Shown piece after piece: positions 10,212-21,400 of a DNA stretch of 64,000 bases. The position numbers were made by a program, and so were the translations under genes. Each line of letters begins with the position of its first letter. Position 1 is the first letter of the stretch. Source of the DNA: Eublepharis macularius. Its lineage: Eukaryota; Chordata; Lepidosauria; Squamata; Eublepharidae. The stretch lies in assembly GCF_028583425.1 (NCBI RefSeq), contig NC_072791.1:37021368-37085367 (forward strand), in the 5' to 3' direction. The notes under the pieces are model-generated. The model was not told the DNA's origin. It saw only the letters and a program-made list of their open reading frames with translations, and ran no database searches.

Positions 10212-11396
10212 CTTAAAAGTGATGTCAGTTTCCAGAAGCTGCCAAAATTCCCCCCTTCCCCATTTCCTACCATTTCTCTCCAGTTGGCCAATTAAACAGC
10301 AGTGAAATGCAACCACTGGCAGTGGAAGATTCCTAATACCCACTTGGTTGGATGACAGCCTTGCCTTCTTTTGTATTTGAATACTGTTGATTCTCAAAGA
10401 TTTCCAGGGTGCGCGTGTGAGGCATATCGCTACTGAGAATGCTCAGTGATCATTAGTTCACCAAGTTCTTCATTCCACCTTCCTCAGAACAAGCAAAATG
10501 GCTGAATGATGTGATGCTGTGTGGTATGTAATGGCAGGAAAGAAGATATTGCCTATGTGTTCCTTCCTCTTGTTATTACTGCTTATTATTACCTAATCAA
10601 GGTATTCCGTCTGATGGCTTGTAAACAGGAGTAATTTTATAGGCTGGATACACTGTGATGTTTCCATGATCAGAGAAAGGAAAGAATGCCCTGAGAATGA
10701 GACATTCTTTCCTTCTCCTCCCACTGCAGCCCCAAACGGGTCTCCCAGTTTTGTTCCTGGGGGACCCCTGTCTCCCAGGAACAGCATTTCAGGGGGCAAT
10801 TTGAGCAGAAGCAGCAGCAGGAAAGCAAAAAATTCATTCAATTTCCACAAAATGCTCCTGTAAATTGTGTCCATGGAATTAAAATAAACCATGTCTTCAC
10901 AGTATGGATTAGAAAGGTATTGCTTTGATTTCTCATTTTGAATGCAAGTCCAATAGGTATTTTTATTAATAATCTTTTTTATTGCTTTTATGCTTCTTTT
11001 ATTATTATAAAATTCAAATCTAAAATGAATTGCTCTATCCATATTAATCATCTAATGAGAGAGTGAAAAAAAATAGGACATTAAGAGGTCCTTTTCTTTC
11101 TCTCTTTGGGTATAAAAATACACTGTTTAGTAAGACAGAAAAATCCAAGGCCATGACTTAACTACTAGGTTTTACTGGTAGCAAGGCAATCTTGATTAAT
11201 GAATTCACAGCTTCCATTGCTCAGTGTAAAAAGATCCAGAGAATGAATGAATGAATCAGTATACGGAACTGAAAAATCAACTACCTGTAGTGTCGATTTT
11301 CAAGGCATTCATTTTTAGTTTTAGTTTGCCTTTTATCTCTGTCATCAAAGCTTTTTTATTCAGACAGTAGCAAATATTGCCTCTTAAGACACCAGC
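10212..11396. other. No recognisable feature
   Basis: No repeat family or RNA gene is identified. The 152-codon minus frame at 10593-11051 has no recognisable domain and is AT-rich, so I treat it as chance. Confidence 0.35.
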
Positions 11397-11630
11397 AGTG
11401 CCAACCTAAGCAGAGTTATGCTCTTCTAAGAACATTGACTTCAATGGACATAGAAGGATATTTTTAGCCGTGTTGGTCTGCAGTAGAACAGCAGGATCTG
11501 AGTCCAGTGGCACCTTAGAGAAGGGGCTTTGACTCTCAAAAGCTTATTATCTTGATATCTTGTTGTTCTCTGAGGTGCCACTAGACTCAAATCCTGCTAT
11601 AGAAGGACATAACTCTGCTTAGGATGGCAC
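11397..11630. mobile_element. MITE split by a PLE-tail insertion
   Basis: The left end agtgccaacctaagcagag and right end, reverse complemented, agtgccatcctaagcagag form TIRs of more than 30 bp. They resemble the termini of the Harbinger-like block at 4406 (cagtgcaatcctaagcag), so this may be a short derivative of that family. The middle is interrupted at 11459-11598. Confidence 0.7.
11459..11598. mobile_element. Inverted pair of PLE-type tails with 9 bp direct repeats
   Basis: Flanked by a perfect atagaagga repeat at 11450-11458 and 11599-11607. The left half is the tail family in reverse ('gtgttggtctgcagtagaac' reversed, 'tccagtggcacc'), and the right half is the same family forward ('ctttgactctcaaaagctt' to 'ggtgccactagactcaaatc'). 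Two tails in opposite orientation recall the inverted terminal repeats formed by PLEs. Confidence 0.65.
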
Positions 11631-11999
11631 TATAGAATATTTAGAGTATTTATTTCATTTATTTTATTTACTGTATTTACGACCCACCATTCTCACTATG
11701 ATTCAAAGAAGATTATGATGTAAACTAGAGAACATTTTTTTCCTTCTATGTCTTCCTGCCCTCTTCAACCAAACTAATGCTGCTCCTGCATGGGTAGCAG
11801 CAGCAAACCAGCCATCACCACCCAACTTTCTGGGAAGTAGGAAGGAAAAAAAACCTTCCTTTTTCTTGTGAAAGAGTGCCTTGCCTTTTCTATCGGCTGA
11901 GGCACCTAGTGCATGTGGGGAAATGTATACCTGACATGAAAATTCAGATGACCTGCGAAGTACATTGTCTGCTGTCCCCCCAACAATTTTGTTCAGCAT

Positions 12000-12285
12000 T
12001 AGAGATGAGCATGAACTGGGAAAATTCTGAACCATGCGGTTCATGGTTCGTCGCGTTTCACGATCCACAAACCACAAACTTTCACGAACTTGCCCCGGTT
12101 CACAAACTGGTTCATTCAATTTGTGAAAACATCACTTCTGGGTCAGCAGAAGGTCTGCAGAGAGCCCATCCTCCCCATTGCCTAGGAAACTGATTGATCA
12201 TTGCCAGGCTGTCTGCAATGACAAACTGAAATACAAATCAAGCGAACCAGGATAAAATTCGTCATGGTTCATGAGAAATGAGCAT
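12000..12285. mobile_element. hAT-like element, short third copy
   Basis: Left end tagagatgagcatgaactg, followed by 'gttcatggttcg' and 'cacgaac' subterminal words. The right side keeps 'catggttcatgag' but the terminal 'cccatctcta' is degraded, so the end position is approximate. Confidence 0.6.
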
Positions 12286-12589
12286 CATTGCTTCAGAACA
12301 CGTAGGTTCCAGTTAATCATTAAGGCTAATAGCCATCAAGTAATCTGTTCTACACATTGATCTAGCTTTAATGATTTGTTTTATTTTGCATCATTTATTC
12401 TGGTTTGGCTGCTCTTAGACCAAAGACAAAAACAGTATAAAAAGAGGGCTCACAACATGTTATCAGTTGAGAAGCTGAGATTCTGCCTTCACAACTGTTG
12501 AGGGACCTGCCCCCCATAAAGGAGGAGGAATAACTTACCCCATCCAGAAACAGTGGAGGTAACTAGGGATAATTTTGAAATTTTCCTCA
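12286..12589. other. No recognisable feature
   Basis: Unassigned unique-looking sequence. Confidence 0.35.
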
Positions 12590-12680
12590 ATTATGATATG
12601 AACCATTGTTTTTATATTGTATTTGTATAATGGTTGTACCTCGCCCTGAGCCCTGGGAAAGGTGAGTTAGAAATGTAATT

Positions 12681-12716
<36 letters not shown>
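12590..12716 (+). repeat. LINE/SINE 3' tail with (AAC)n
   Basis: The pattern 'tcgccctgagccctgggaaa' then 'ggtgagttagaaatgtaatt' leads into about twelve AAC units. This is the typical 3' tail of a CR1/L2-type LINE or a SINE borrowing it. The head is missing. Confidence 0.6.
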
Positions 12717-13079
12717 AAACTGAAAATCTCCAAATTTTTCTCCACAAGGGAACTGATGCCTTAGGAAACCCTGATTGTCCCTTTTTTATTTCCAAATTTT
12801 GTACAGACTGCAGTGCTTGTGAAACTTCTCTCATTAGTTAAATTGGATCATTCCTCTCTCACATATACCCAATACACAGATACATGACAAGTTACAACAT
12901 GCATTGTTTACATAGTTTCATAACTTCATAGAGACTAGAAACATGGCATCACACCTCTCTATCAGTGGCATCATGCCTCTGGAGGAATTGCCAGAAACTC
13001 TGTAAGAAAACAATAGAGAGGACTATGCTAAAGAAATATCAAACGAGTCTTTAAATATCATTAGCCTTTAATTCACTTT
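12717..13079. other. No recognisable feature
   Basis: A short local repeat of 'atcacacctctctatcagtg' and 'ggcatcatgcctct' words is present at about 12945-12990. Otherwise nothing is assignable. Confidence 0.35.
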
Positions 13080-13640
13080 CTGACTTAGGCCCTCGGAAAG
13101 CTAAGGAAGAAGGAAAATAAAAGAGGCCTGGACATTTGTTCTAATTGTCACCCCTGTGATGGAGAGAATGATGTTTTTCTAGCCTTTTGATGGCATTGTA
13201 AAGCCTGGGATCCCTAGGTGACTAGAGGTTGGGATGCTATGGAGCTTGGAGGGAGGCTGATCCTAACTCAGGAGAAGGGAGGGATCTGCCTCTCAGAGGA
13301 AGCATTTTAAAAAATCTGCAGTCTTTTGCGTGATGTTGTTCATCTGGAAACTGGCGGGGGAGGTTGAAGAATTGTTTGTCTCTACCATCCCTTGACTCCA
13401 AAAAGATGTACATCCATCTGAAGGATGCTAAGGAAACTAGCAATTCTCAGGTGGTGTAGATAGAGATTAGTAATTTTCTTTCCTTTTTATATTTAACTGT
13501 TAGCCTTAGTGAGATATACCTTCCTACATGTTGTGCCCTCTCTGTATTTTATATTCTAATGTAATATAATAAAGATCTTTATTTGGTTAAAAACAAAGCT
13601 GTGTCAAAAGTGATTCAACAGTTTCCAAATGGCTGGTGAG
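13080..13640 (+). repeat. Candidate LTR of an old retroelement
   Basis: A TATA-like 'ctttttatatttaac' (about 13480) and a polyadenylation signal 'aataaagatc' (about 13568) are spaced as in an LTR, and 'ttggtggtggcaggtag' follows at about 13659, where a primer-binding site could sit. I did not find matched LTR ends, a duplication or internal coding sequence. A retrocopied 3' UTR is the alternative. Confidence 0.3.
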
Positions 13641-14029
13641 GGTCAGAGCCTATACATTTGGTGGTGGCAGGTAGCAAAGGAAAATATGACCAGGAGGGCA
13701 TGAAGGAAGTTGCCCCTTGGCTGTAACAGTCACTTCCAGGTTTTCATTTGAAGTGACATCACACCATAGGCCTAACAACCATTATTTTTGTTTTTTTCCT
13801 GCTGCTCAGAGTGGTGGCAGGCAATGAGAGCTGGGAACAGGGGATCCTACTTGTATCCTATCTCTCTGCTCACCAAGAGGAAGGCTCCTTAGGCTGGAGG
13901 AAGACTTTAGAATTTGATGGACACAGAGCTAGGTTGAGTTTTTTTTTTAAAAAAAATGCTAGTAGAGATTCTGAAGCATTGAATTTCTGTACTAAATATT
14001 AGCCTTTTGCATGGGCATTTGTTTTGGTC
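13641..14029. other. No recognisable feature
   Basis: Nothing assignable. One run of ten T followed by A is present near 13937. Confidence 0.3.
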
Positions 14030-15920
14030 TTGTTATTAATTCCAAAAGGGAATTGTATTATTGGCTTGTCGTCTATGGTTTTATTTCATTATTGTTTCTT
14101 TCATTATTGTGTGTTCATTTTCACAATTCTGCTTTGTAATTTCCCATTGGTTTCAATGAAAAATCCATCCCCTTTCTCGGGTTTGTAACTTCATGGTTTT
14201 CCATCCAAATTGGGCAAAGCTCTCAAGGAAACACACATCACCAAATTTTAGGCAAATAGAATAAAGCTTCCCCAGCCTTTTTGAGGCAACAAAAATTATC
14301 CATGTTTAACATTAAAGTCTATGGGAGAATTGATAGGAAAGATTCCAAAGAGCAGCACAGAAAGGCACTGCAGCCATAGAGTGTGAAGAACAGTAGTGCA
14401 AGGAAGAGATAGACTGTCCAGGCAAGGGCATTGGATGGCTCAGAGAGAATAAGGTATTTGGGCAGGCAAGCAACAGCCGGAAGACACTGAGGTAGATTTG
14501 CTTGGATGCCACATAAGATTTGAAGAGCAGCAGGCAAGCAAAAGAGTGCAGAAAGCAAAGGAAAATTTGGCACAGCAGGGCAGGCATTGGGAGGAGTGAG
14601 AAAGGCAATACCCCACCTCATATCCTTCAGGACTGGAATATCTCTCATGTGTATGTAAAACTAGTGGCTACAACTTGCAGTCAATCAAGAAAGCCACTTC
14701 CCTACCCCCAAAGCACTCTGTGCTCTCTCTGCCTTTTATTATGAAAATGCTGGTGAAACGAATAGATTCAGAGACTGTCAATAATAAAAGAAACTAGAAC
14801 ACAATGAAAGAAAAGTGTATGTGGAGGGGTTCATTGTAGACTAGACTTAAACACGTATGTATATTAGTTTCCTTTCTTTCATTTTTGTTATTAATTCCAA
14901 AAGTGACTGTTTCATTATTGGGGGGTTTGGGGGGATGGTTTTGTCTTATTATTGTTTCTTTAGTTATTGTTTCATTCTCATACTTCTATTTCATTATTAT
15001 TTTCCATTGGTTTCAATTGAAGACCCTTCCCCTTCCCCTTTTTCTCAGATCTTTACCTTCATGATTTCCCATGCAAACTGGACAAAACTCAGAAGGATTG
15101 TAGTACTCCCCTATGACCCCCAGAATGTCAAATTTTAGACAAATAGAATAAAGCCATTTTAGCAAACAAAGGCATCCGTGTTAAAGTCTCTGGAAGAATT
15201 GACAGGAAAGATTCTAAACAGTAGCACAGAAAACACTGCAACCACTTAGCTCTGAAGAAAAGTAGCACAGGAGGCAGACTGACAAAGCAAGGACATTTGG
15301 TGGCACCATGAGGGTAAGGCATCTGGCAGGCAGCAGTAGGAGGGCCTATGGGTAGATTTTCCTGAATGGAGGAATAAGGTTTGGAGAGCAGCAGGCTAGC
15401 TGGGGAGCACAGGCTACAATGGAAAATTTGGACAGGCATTGGGAGGAGAGGGAAGCCATCCTGGCCCATATCCTTCAGGACTAGAATGCCTCTCAGGTAT
15501 ATGTAATCCTAGTGACTATTGCTTGTAGCCAATCAAGCAAGTCCAGACTTTATCTCCCACCTCCCCCTAATAAACATTTTTACTATGCCCTTATTAGGAA
15601 AATGCTGTCTGCCTTGTGAAAGCAAAAGCAATAGAGGCAGAGACTGCAATAATAAAAGAAATCAGAACAAAATGATGTAAAATCATTTGTGTTTTTTCCC
15701 CCATTATAGGCTGTTTAGATGGGGAATTTGTTTTGTTTTTATAATTATGATAATTGTTGAACATCCCATTTTTGTAATTATTGTAATTGATAACAAAAGG
15801 AAATGCACATCTACTATACACTATATAGTTTCATTTTGTTTCATTTTCATATTAATTATGATAATTACAGAATACCCCATTTTATAATGATGGTAATTAA
15901 TAACAAAAGAAATGCAAACC
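14030..15920. repeat. Tandem duplication, two full units and a partial third
   Basis: Unit 1 (about 14030-14875) and unit 2 (about 14876-15725) are collinear: 'ttattaattccaaaag' opens each, then 'ttcccattggtttcaat', 'aaattttaggcaaatagaat', 'gaattgataggaaagattc', 'cagcaggc', 'tatccttcaggact' and 'aataataaaagaaa' occur in the same order. A degraded third start follows ('aattgataacaaaag', about 15785, and again about 15895). Unit length is about 850 bp. Divergence by eye is substantial, so the duplication is old. No coding function is recognised. Confidence 0.75.
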
Positions 15921-16616
15921 TCTACCAAACTCTACATTCTCTGCCTGTACTACTCCTGAATTCCCACAACATACACACAGTTCTTTCTATAATCCAAATT
16001 CAGCAGCTACTCTTGATTGTCTGCATGGCTGAGATAATAATTCTTTTCAATTTTGCTGCGAAGGCAAATATGTGTGAACAAGTGAACTGCATGACTATCA
16101 CCAAACTACCCCCAAACTAAGGGCTGAACTTTTTCTTGCCTGTCATTACATTTTCCTTGCTATAGATTAGAAAGCAATCAACATGTAGCCAATAGAAAAG
16201 TATGTTTACCAAATAATTAAATGAATTTCCTGGTGATAAGGGTTGAGCAGTATTTTAATAACCTGCTGGTATAGTAACTCTACCTTGGGATTATTATGAT
16301 GATGATTATTTTGACTACAACTAGAATCCCCAGGTTCACAAAAGTAGGTCACAGTTAAACTTCACTGCTAGGATTGTATCCCTTGAATATTAGGTTTAAG
16401 TTTCGGTAGGATACAGGTGCACCAATATTGTGTCTGCATATGCAAGAAGACTAGGATACAATAAATTGCTGATGTATGACCTCTTTTTTAAATGGTTATA
16501 TATATATTTTAAAAGAGCATAGAAATTTTCATCATTGGCTTTTGTCATATGTCAAATACCTTCAAGGCAAAAGAGGTATATGTGTTTTATCATACTGTAT
16601 GACAGAGAAACAAAAC
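15921..16616. other. No recognisable feature
   Basis: AT-rich unassigned sequence with a short (TA)n run near 16500. Confidence 0.35.
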
Positions 16617-16628
16617 AACTAATTATTT

Positions 16629-16854
16629 GGTTGTTGTGGATTTTCCGGGCTGTATAGCCATGGTCTTGGCATTGTAGTTCCTGACATTTCGCCAGCAGCT
16701 GTGTAGTTCTCTGTCTTTTGGTGCTACACCTCTGAAGATGCCAGTCACAGCTGCTGGTGAAACGTCAGGAACTTCAATGCCAAGACCACGGCTATACAGC
16801 CCAGAAAATCCACAACAACCATCGTTCTCCGGCCGTGAAAGCCTTCGACAATAT
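16629..16854. mobile_element. PLE terminal hairpin with perfect 12 bp TSD
   Basis: Flanked by aactaattattt at 16617-16628 and 16855-16866. The insertion is an inverted repeat: about 75 bp from 'ggttgttgtggattttccgg' through 'gccagcagctgtg' is repeated in reverse after a loop carrying 'ggtgctacacctctgaagat'. The same block follows the GIY-YIG frame of the PLE at 63512-63610, which ties this hairpin to that PLE family. It is a terminus-only insertion with no coding region. Confidence 0.88.
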
Positions 16855-16866
16855 AACTAATTATTT

Positions 16867-19004
16867 TTTTGTGGAACTTGGAATTGGCTTCCTGTTGGTG
16901 AAATCCTAGGATAGTCTTCAATTATTCCTGGACTGGTCAGCAATAAGGGCCTTTCCCATTGGTCCTTCCAACATGGACCACATCGAATATATTTTCACGA
17001 ATCACTCCACTGTTGTGTTAAATGTTCAATAAAAGTCAATTCCTTGTTTCTGGCTAACCCTACTGAACAAATGGTGACTGTCCGAGGGAAGAAATACATA
17101 CATATACATACACCTAGAAAACAACGTTCAGTCCCCAGCCACAACAACTCTGTAAAGTGTATCCCTGAACATGTGTGGAGAGAGGTTTATGCTGGTAGGT
17201 CATGCTTTAGGGGTCACAACCTATAAACCTGATAGCTCCAGAGAGGATAGAAGAACATAGGCCACCTATTATCCTATGACTCCTGGCATAATCAAGCAGT
17301 ACTTTATAAAATGTAACTGGATTGATTTCCCTAGAAGTGGTCTACGCATTCCAAAAAAGCATCTCTTCATCCTTTAAAATCCATAGTCCTTGGTAACTGT
17401 GCTGATAGGTTTATCTTAGCTTTTTATAAACAAATATGCTACTATAGTTGTCAAAAATTGATTAGAATAATTTTGATTTCAACTCTTCTCACCAGAAAAT
17501 AATTGAATTAATCTTTTTCTGGCAGTATAGTGTCAATTTTATTGATCCTCCCAAAAATGCATACTATTTTGCAGCATAACAAAATAAACAGTACTTCAAA
17601 ACACTGATTCTGAAAGTCTGTTTCTGAGACTGAACTTGTTAAATTTAAAGAAAACATCTGAAATGGACAGATTTTTTTTTTACTTCAGATTTTATGTGAA
17701 AGTTGTTAGAGATTTCTCTTCTTATTTCAGTTTGCGGTTTACAAAGTAGGACAGATTTTCCACTTCTCGGGCAACTCAGTAATATATGAGCATTCCTGAT
17801 TTTTAAGAGACTCCGTTTTGGCAAGAACATCTATAATTCTGTGTGTGCATGTCTGTGCACATCCAAATACCATATTTTCATAATCATTACTAGGTCAGGT
17901 CAGAAATTGGATTCATCAAACATGTTCTCAAATTAAACTTTCCACAATTTACCTAGCACTGCAGCCTCCATCAGCCAGTCAGTTAATGTCCCTTCACGTG
18001 ATACAATCCCACCGTTATTGTAATTAAGAGTTATGGTCAGGTTTTCCATATCTTCCTTGCTGTGAGTGGCTTGAATCAATATTTTTGCTGAGTTTGGTTC
18101 CCTTTGCACTTCATCTGTCAAGGCCCAGCACTTTTTGGCTTTGTGGATTTAACCAACAGTATCTCTGGTAAAAATGTTTGCAGCCCTCTAAGGGAGAGAA
18201 GTCATTAGTTGTACTTTGCACTACTTGATTCTGTCAGAAAACAGCCCCAAACTAATAATGTGATTTATGTAGTCAGTCCCTCCACTCTGTCCTTGCGTTT
18301 TGCTACATTCATTCATTTTCAGCCCCTCTTTGTACCACATGAACAACCGCAATCCCAATAGCAGTCCAACATTAACAGATATTTTCTTACAATATAGATT
18401 TTGTTTGCATAGAGAGTTAGTTGAACAATCCTGCTGTGCAAATTCTGTTATTTAGGGCTAATTCAAATCTCTTCTTGGTGGGTGCATGGTCGTACGCTTT
18501 TATTTTCTGGCCAGGATTGTACCATACTCAGTGAAAATAAGCTGAATTGAAAGTCTAAGAACTGCAGTTGTGTCAGTAGGCACTTAGTTCCCTCTTGGGG
18601 CTGGTTCACACAAGAATCTATATCGCCTGGTTTTCCATCTCTTGATGACTCAACATTTGTTGTGTAATCATCAAATTGCAGGCAATAGGTGAACTTGGGA
18701 AGTGTTGTGTTTGAGATTATCCAAGGTGGTCTGAAAAGTCTTTTCTGTGTTATATAATGGTTCCTTCAGCAAACAATTTGAAACCACTTGAAAACAGACG
18801 TGCTGCCTTTTGGAGGGGGTCCAGACCTGTTCCAAAAACAATTGGAGACCTCTGAAGTATGTAGCGGGGATGTATTTTCACTTGCCATTCAACATGTCTT
18901 TGGAATGTGTGAGAAAGAGATCTACAGTAGCCTTGAGACATCTCCAGGGGACTAGTATTCTCATTTCTCTCTGAAAGAAACTTCTGGGCAAACAAGGAAA
19001 TGTG
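16867..19004. other. No recognisable feature
   Basis: Two kilobases of AT-rich sequence with no repeat, exon or RNA gene I can name. It could be old unique DNA or highly decayed repeats. Confidence 0.4.
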
Positions 19005-19100
19005 TTTTTATGTTTGTTGTGCTCTTTGCATTATAAACCACCTTGAGTGCCATAAGGTAGAAAGGCAATTAATAATAAATAAAAAATAAATATATAACAT
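19005..19100 (+). repeat. LINE 3' tail with AAT/AAAT repeats
   Basis: Pattern 'ataaaccaccttgagtgcc' then 'aaaggcaatta' and 'ataaataaaaaataaata'. This is the 3' end style of CR1/L2-clade LINEs or SINEs. Confidence 0.5.
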
Positions 19101-19107
19101 CAGCAGA

Positions 19108-19345
19108 ACTAGTTGGATGGACTTACTTATTTACTTACTTACTTATATCCTGTCTTCTTCCCAAATTGGGGCCCAAAGCAGTTTACAACTTTCTTTTTGC
19201 CTCTATTTTGTTCTCAAAACAAATCTGGATGTGACTGGCCCAATGTCACTCAGCAGGCCTCCACAGCAGAGTGGCAATTCAAACAATGCTCTCCCAAATC
19301 CTGGTCTGACACTCTCATCATTACTTCACATTAGTAATCTAGTTC
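19108..19345 (-). repeat. tRNA-derived SINE, minus strand
   Basis: On the reverse strand: B-box-like 'gtttgaattgccactctgc', core 'agtgacattgggccagtcac', then 'aactgctttgggccccaatt' and a (TAAG)n tail (plus-strand TTAC run at 19123-19146). It is the same class as the SINE at 1560, with a better-preserved 3' end. Confidence 0.75.
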
Positions 19346-19550
19346 AGCATCCTGTCTCTCTACAGTCACCGACCAAATGCTTCTGAGAATCCTAGAAGCT
19401 GGACATGAAGACATCAGTGTTTCCCAGCTGCCCTGTGCCTCTCACAAAATGTGTCTTGCCTCTAAACATGGAAGTTCTATTTGGACATAATGGCCAATGA
19501 CTGTGGTGATACAACTATCTTTTCTTTTAATCAATGTTTGATATGGCTAT

Positions 19551-20171
19551 AGGGTTACCAGGCCCCCTCAATCTCCCAGCGGGAGATTGGGGCCTGGCTC
19601 TTACCTGGGGGGAGGGTGCGCGTGCGCTTCACGCGCGCGCACTCTCCTGCAAGCGTGATGACGTCACTTCTGTGAAGTGACGTCATCACGCAGCCCCTGG
19701 ATTGCGCCGTTGGGGGCTGCTGCGGAGTGCAGGAACACTCCTGCACTTGGCACCAGCCCAAAACGGGCCCGATCCATGCCAAAATGGGTGCGGATCGGGT
19801 CCATTTTGGCATGGATTGGGCCCATTTTGGGCCCCTGCAGAGCGCAGGATCGTTCCTGCGCTCCGTAGGGGCCCACAACGGGCCCAATCCACGCCAAAAC
19901 GGGCCCGATCTGCGCCCTTTTGGGCACGGATTTAGCCCGTTTTGACGCGGATCAGGTCCGTTGTGCGCCCCTGTGGAGTGCAGGAATGCTCCCGCACTCC
20001 ACAGGGACCCTGATCCAGGCCAAAACAGGCCTGATCCTAGCGGCTGCTGTGCGCGGGGGCACGCATTACCGCGGGGGGGTGCACATGGAAGGTGTACGCC
20101 CCCCCCGCTGGCCAGGTAAGTAGGGGTGGGGGTGGGGGATCCCCCTCCCCCACCGAGGGTCTGGCAGCCCT
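19551..20171. mobile_element. GC-rich DNA element with hairpin modules
   Basis: Left end agggttaccaggccccc; right end, reverse complemented, agggctgccagaccctc. The flanks atatggctat (19541-19550) and atctggctat (20172-20181) agree at nine of ten positions. Inside are three hairpin blocks of the form gtgcaggaacactcctgcac at 19727-19746, 19842-19861 and 19978-19997, separated by 'gggcccgatcc' and 'ccattttggc' words in both orientations. Reading frames in several phases here come from this repetition. Confidence 0.75.
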
Positions 20172-20367
20172 ATCTGGCTATAAAGAAAAAATCCTCAAAA
20201 AACGAATCAAACCAGCAATTACCACTTGACAACATCAGTCTTATCAGTCAAATTTAGTTCTTAGGACACAAAATCTAATAGACCATGCTAGATTGCAGCT
20301 ATTTTATTATTCAAGCGTTTGAATGGTGCCTTTTGCTCTAGAAGTCACAATTTCCGTATCATTGGAT

Positions 20368-20574
20368 TTCAACACATAAAGCTGCCTTCTACTGAATCAG
20401 ATCTTAGTCTATCAAGGTCTTCTTTTGCTGGCAGCAACATTCCAGGGTCAGGTTGATGTCTTTCACATCACCTATTACTTGAACCTTTTTAAAACAAGAG
20501 ATGCCATGGGTTTAACCTGGAACCATGTACATACAAAGCACATGCTCTGCCAATGAGGCACATTCCCTCTCCAC
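20368..20574 (-). repeat. tRNA-derived SINE (second SINE class), minus strand
   Basis: The reverse strand reads 'ctcattggcagagcatgtgc' (A-box region), 'ggttccaggttaaaccc' (B-box region), 'gtgatgtgaaagacatc' and ends 'ctgattcagtagaaggcagc'. It is the same family as 22430-22620 and 22765-22905. Confidence 0.8.
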
Positions 20575-20700
20575 GGATCTGTAAGTCCATTTATTCCATG
20601 AATTTGTTAGTCTCCCTTTAAAGCCATTTTGAGTAAATGAATTTCATCCATTAATTATGAAATTTACAAAGAAATAATTTCTTTCCTGAATTTGCTGCTC
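20575..20700 (+). repeat. Fragment of the repeat seen at 241-530
   Basis: Shares 'ccatgaatttgttagtctcc', 'ctttaaagcc' and the following AT-rich block in order with 420-520. Confidence 0.45.
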
Positions 20701-20937
20701 AAAAACATAATTGGAAAACATCCCGTTATAGTATTCTGGAAAGGGGCGGGGGGGGGGAATTCTCTTTATCCAAACTGGAGGGTTATATAGTTATCAGGCT
20801 GCTACCATCCCACTATCATTTCAGTTATTTGGTTTAGCTCACCCAATGAACACTGGAATATTTCAGTACTATGTGGATTCATCAGCATTCTCAAGGAGGA
20901 TAATTACCATGTTTATAAGTCTCATATTGGAATGATG

Positions 20938-21400
20938 TCATATTTATTTACATCTTTTCTGTCCTAACTTAACTCCTCAGACTCAAGGTGGCTAGCAATG
21001 CAGCAACCAGGGTTTAAGGACACAACTTATAATAGTCTAGCTAACAAAACACATATTAAGATACACAAATTACAAATTTAAAAGCAGACACAATTTAAAA
21101 TACACAAGGGCTGCTTCCACACACGTTGGATAATCCACTTTCCATACTCTTTTGTGAACATTTGAAACTGATTTTCCATGTGTGGAACAAAAAATCCACT
21201 TCCAAAGGACTGCGAAAGTGCATTGAAAGTGCATTATTCAACGTGTGTGGAAATGGCCAAGAACAGAAAACACATAGGATTGACAAACATAGCAGAACTG
21301 AGTCAGGACCACCGCATCTGCCAAAACAAATTACCCTCCACCAAATGCTCTCTGACATAAGACTGTGTGACATGCCTTCCTAAATGTAAGCCAGTGAAGG
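20938..21400 (-). repeat. LINE 3' region, minus strand, split by a MITE
   Basis: 'tcagactcaaggtggctagc' followed by 'aaaatacacaag' fits the reversed 3' end of a CR1/L2-type LINE. The sequence resumes after the 150 bp MITE at 21109-21258. The family is tentative. Confidence 0.45.
21109..21258. mobile_element. MITE with TIR ggcygyttccacacacgttg
   Basis: Left end ggctgcttccacacacgttg; right end, reverse complemented, ggccatttccacacacgttg. The ends are flanked by 'aag' on both sides (21106-21108, 21259-21261). The inverted homology continues with 'ataatccactttcc' against 'ataatgcactttca'. Non-coding, 150 bp. Confidence 0.8.

Noticed and set aside
10593..11051. 152-codon minus frame as a host exon
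   Set aside because: No splice-site context, no recognised domain and AT-rich composition; nothing supports coding over chance.
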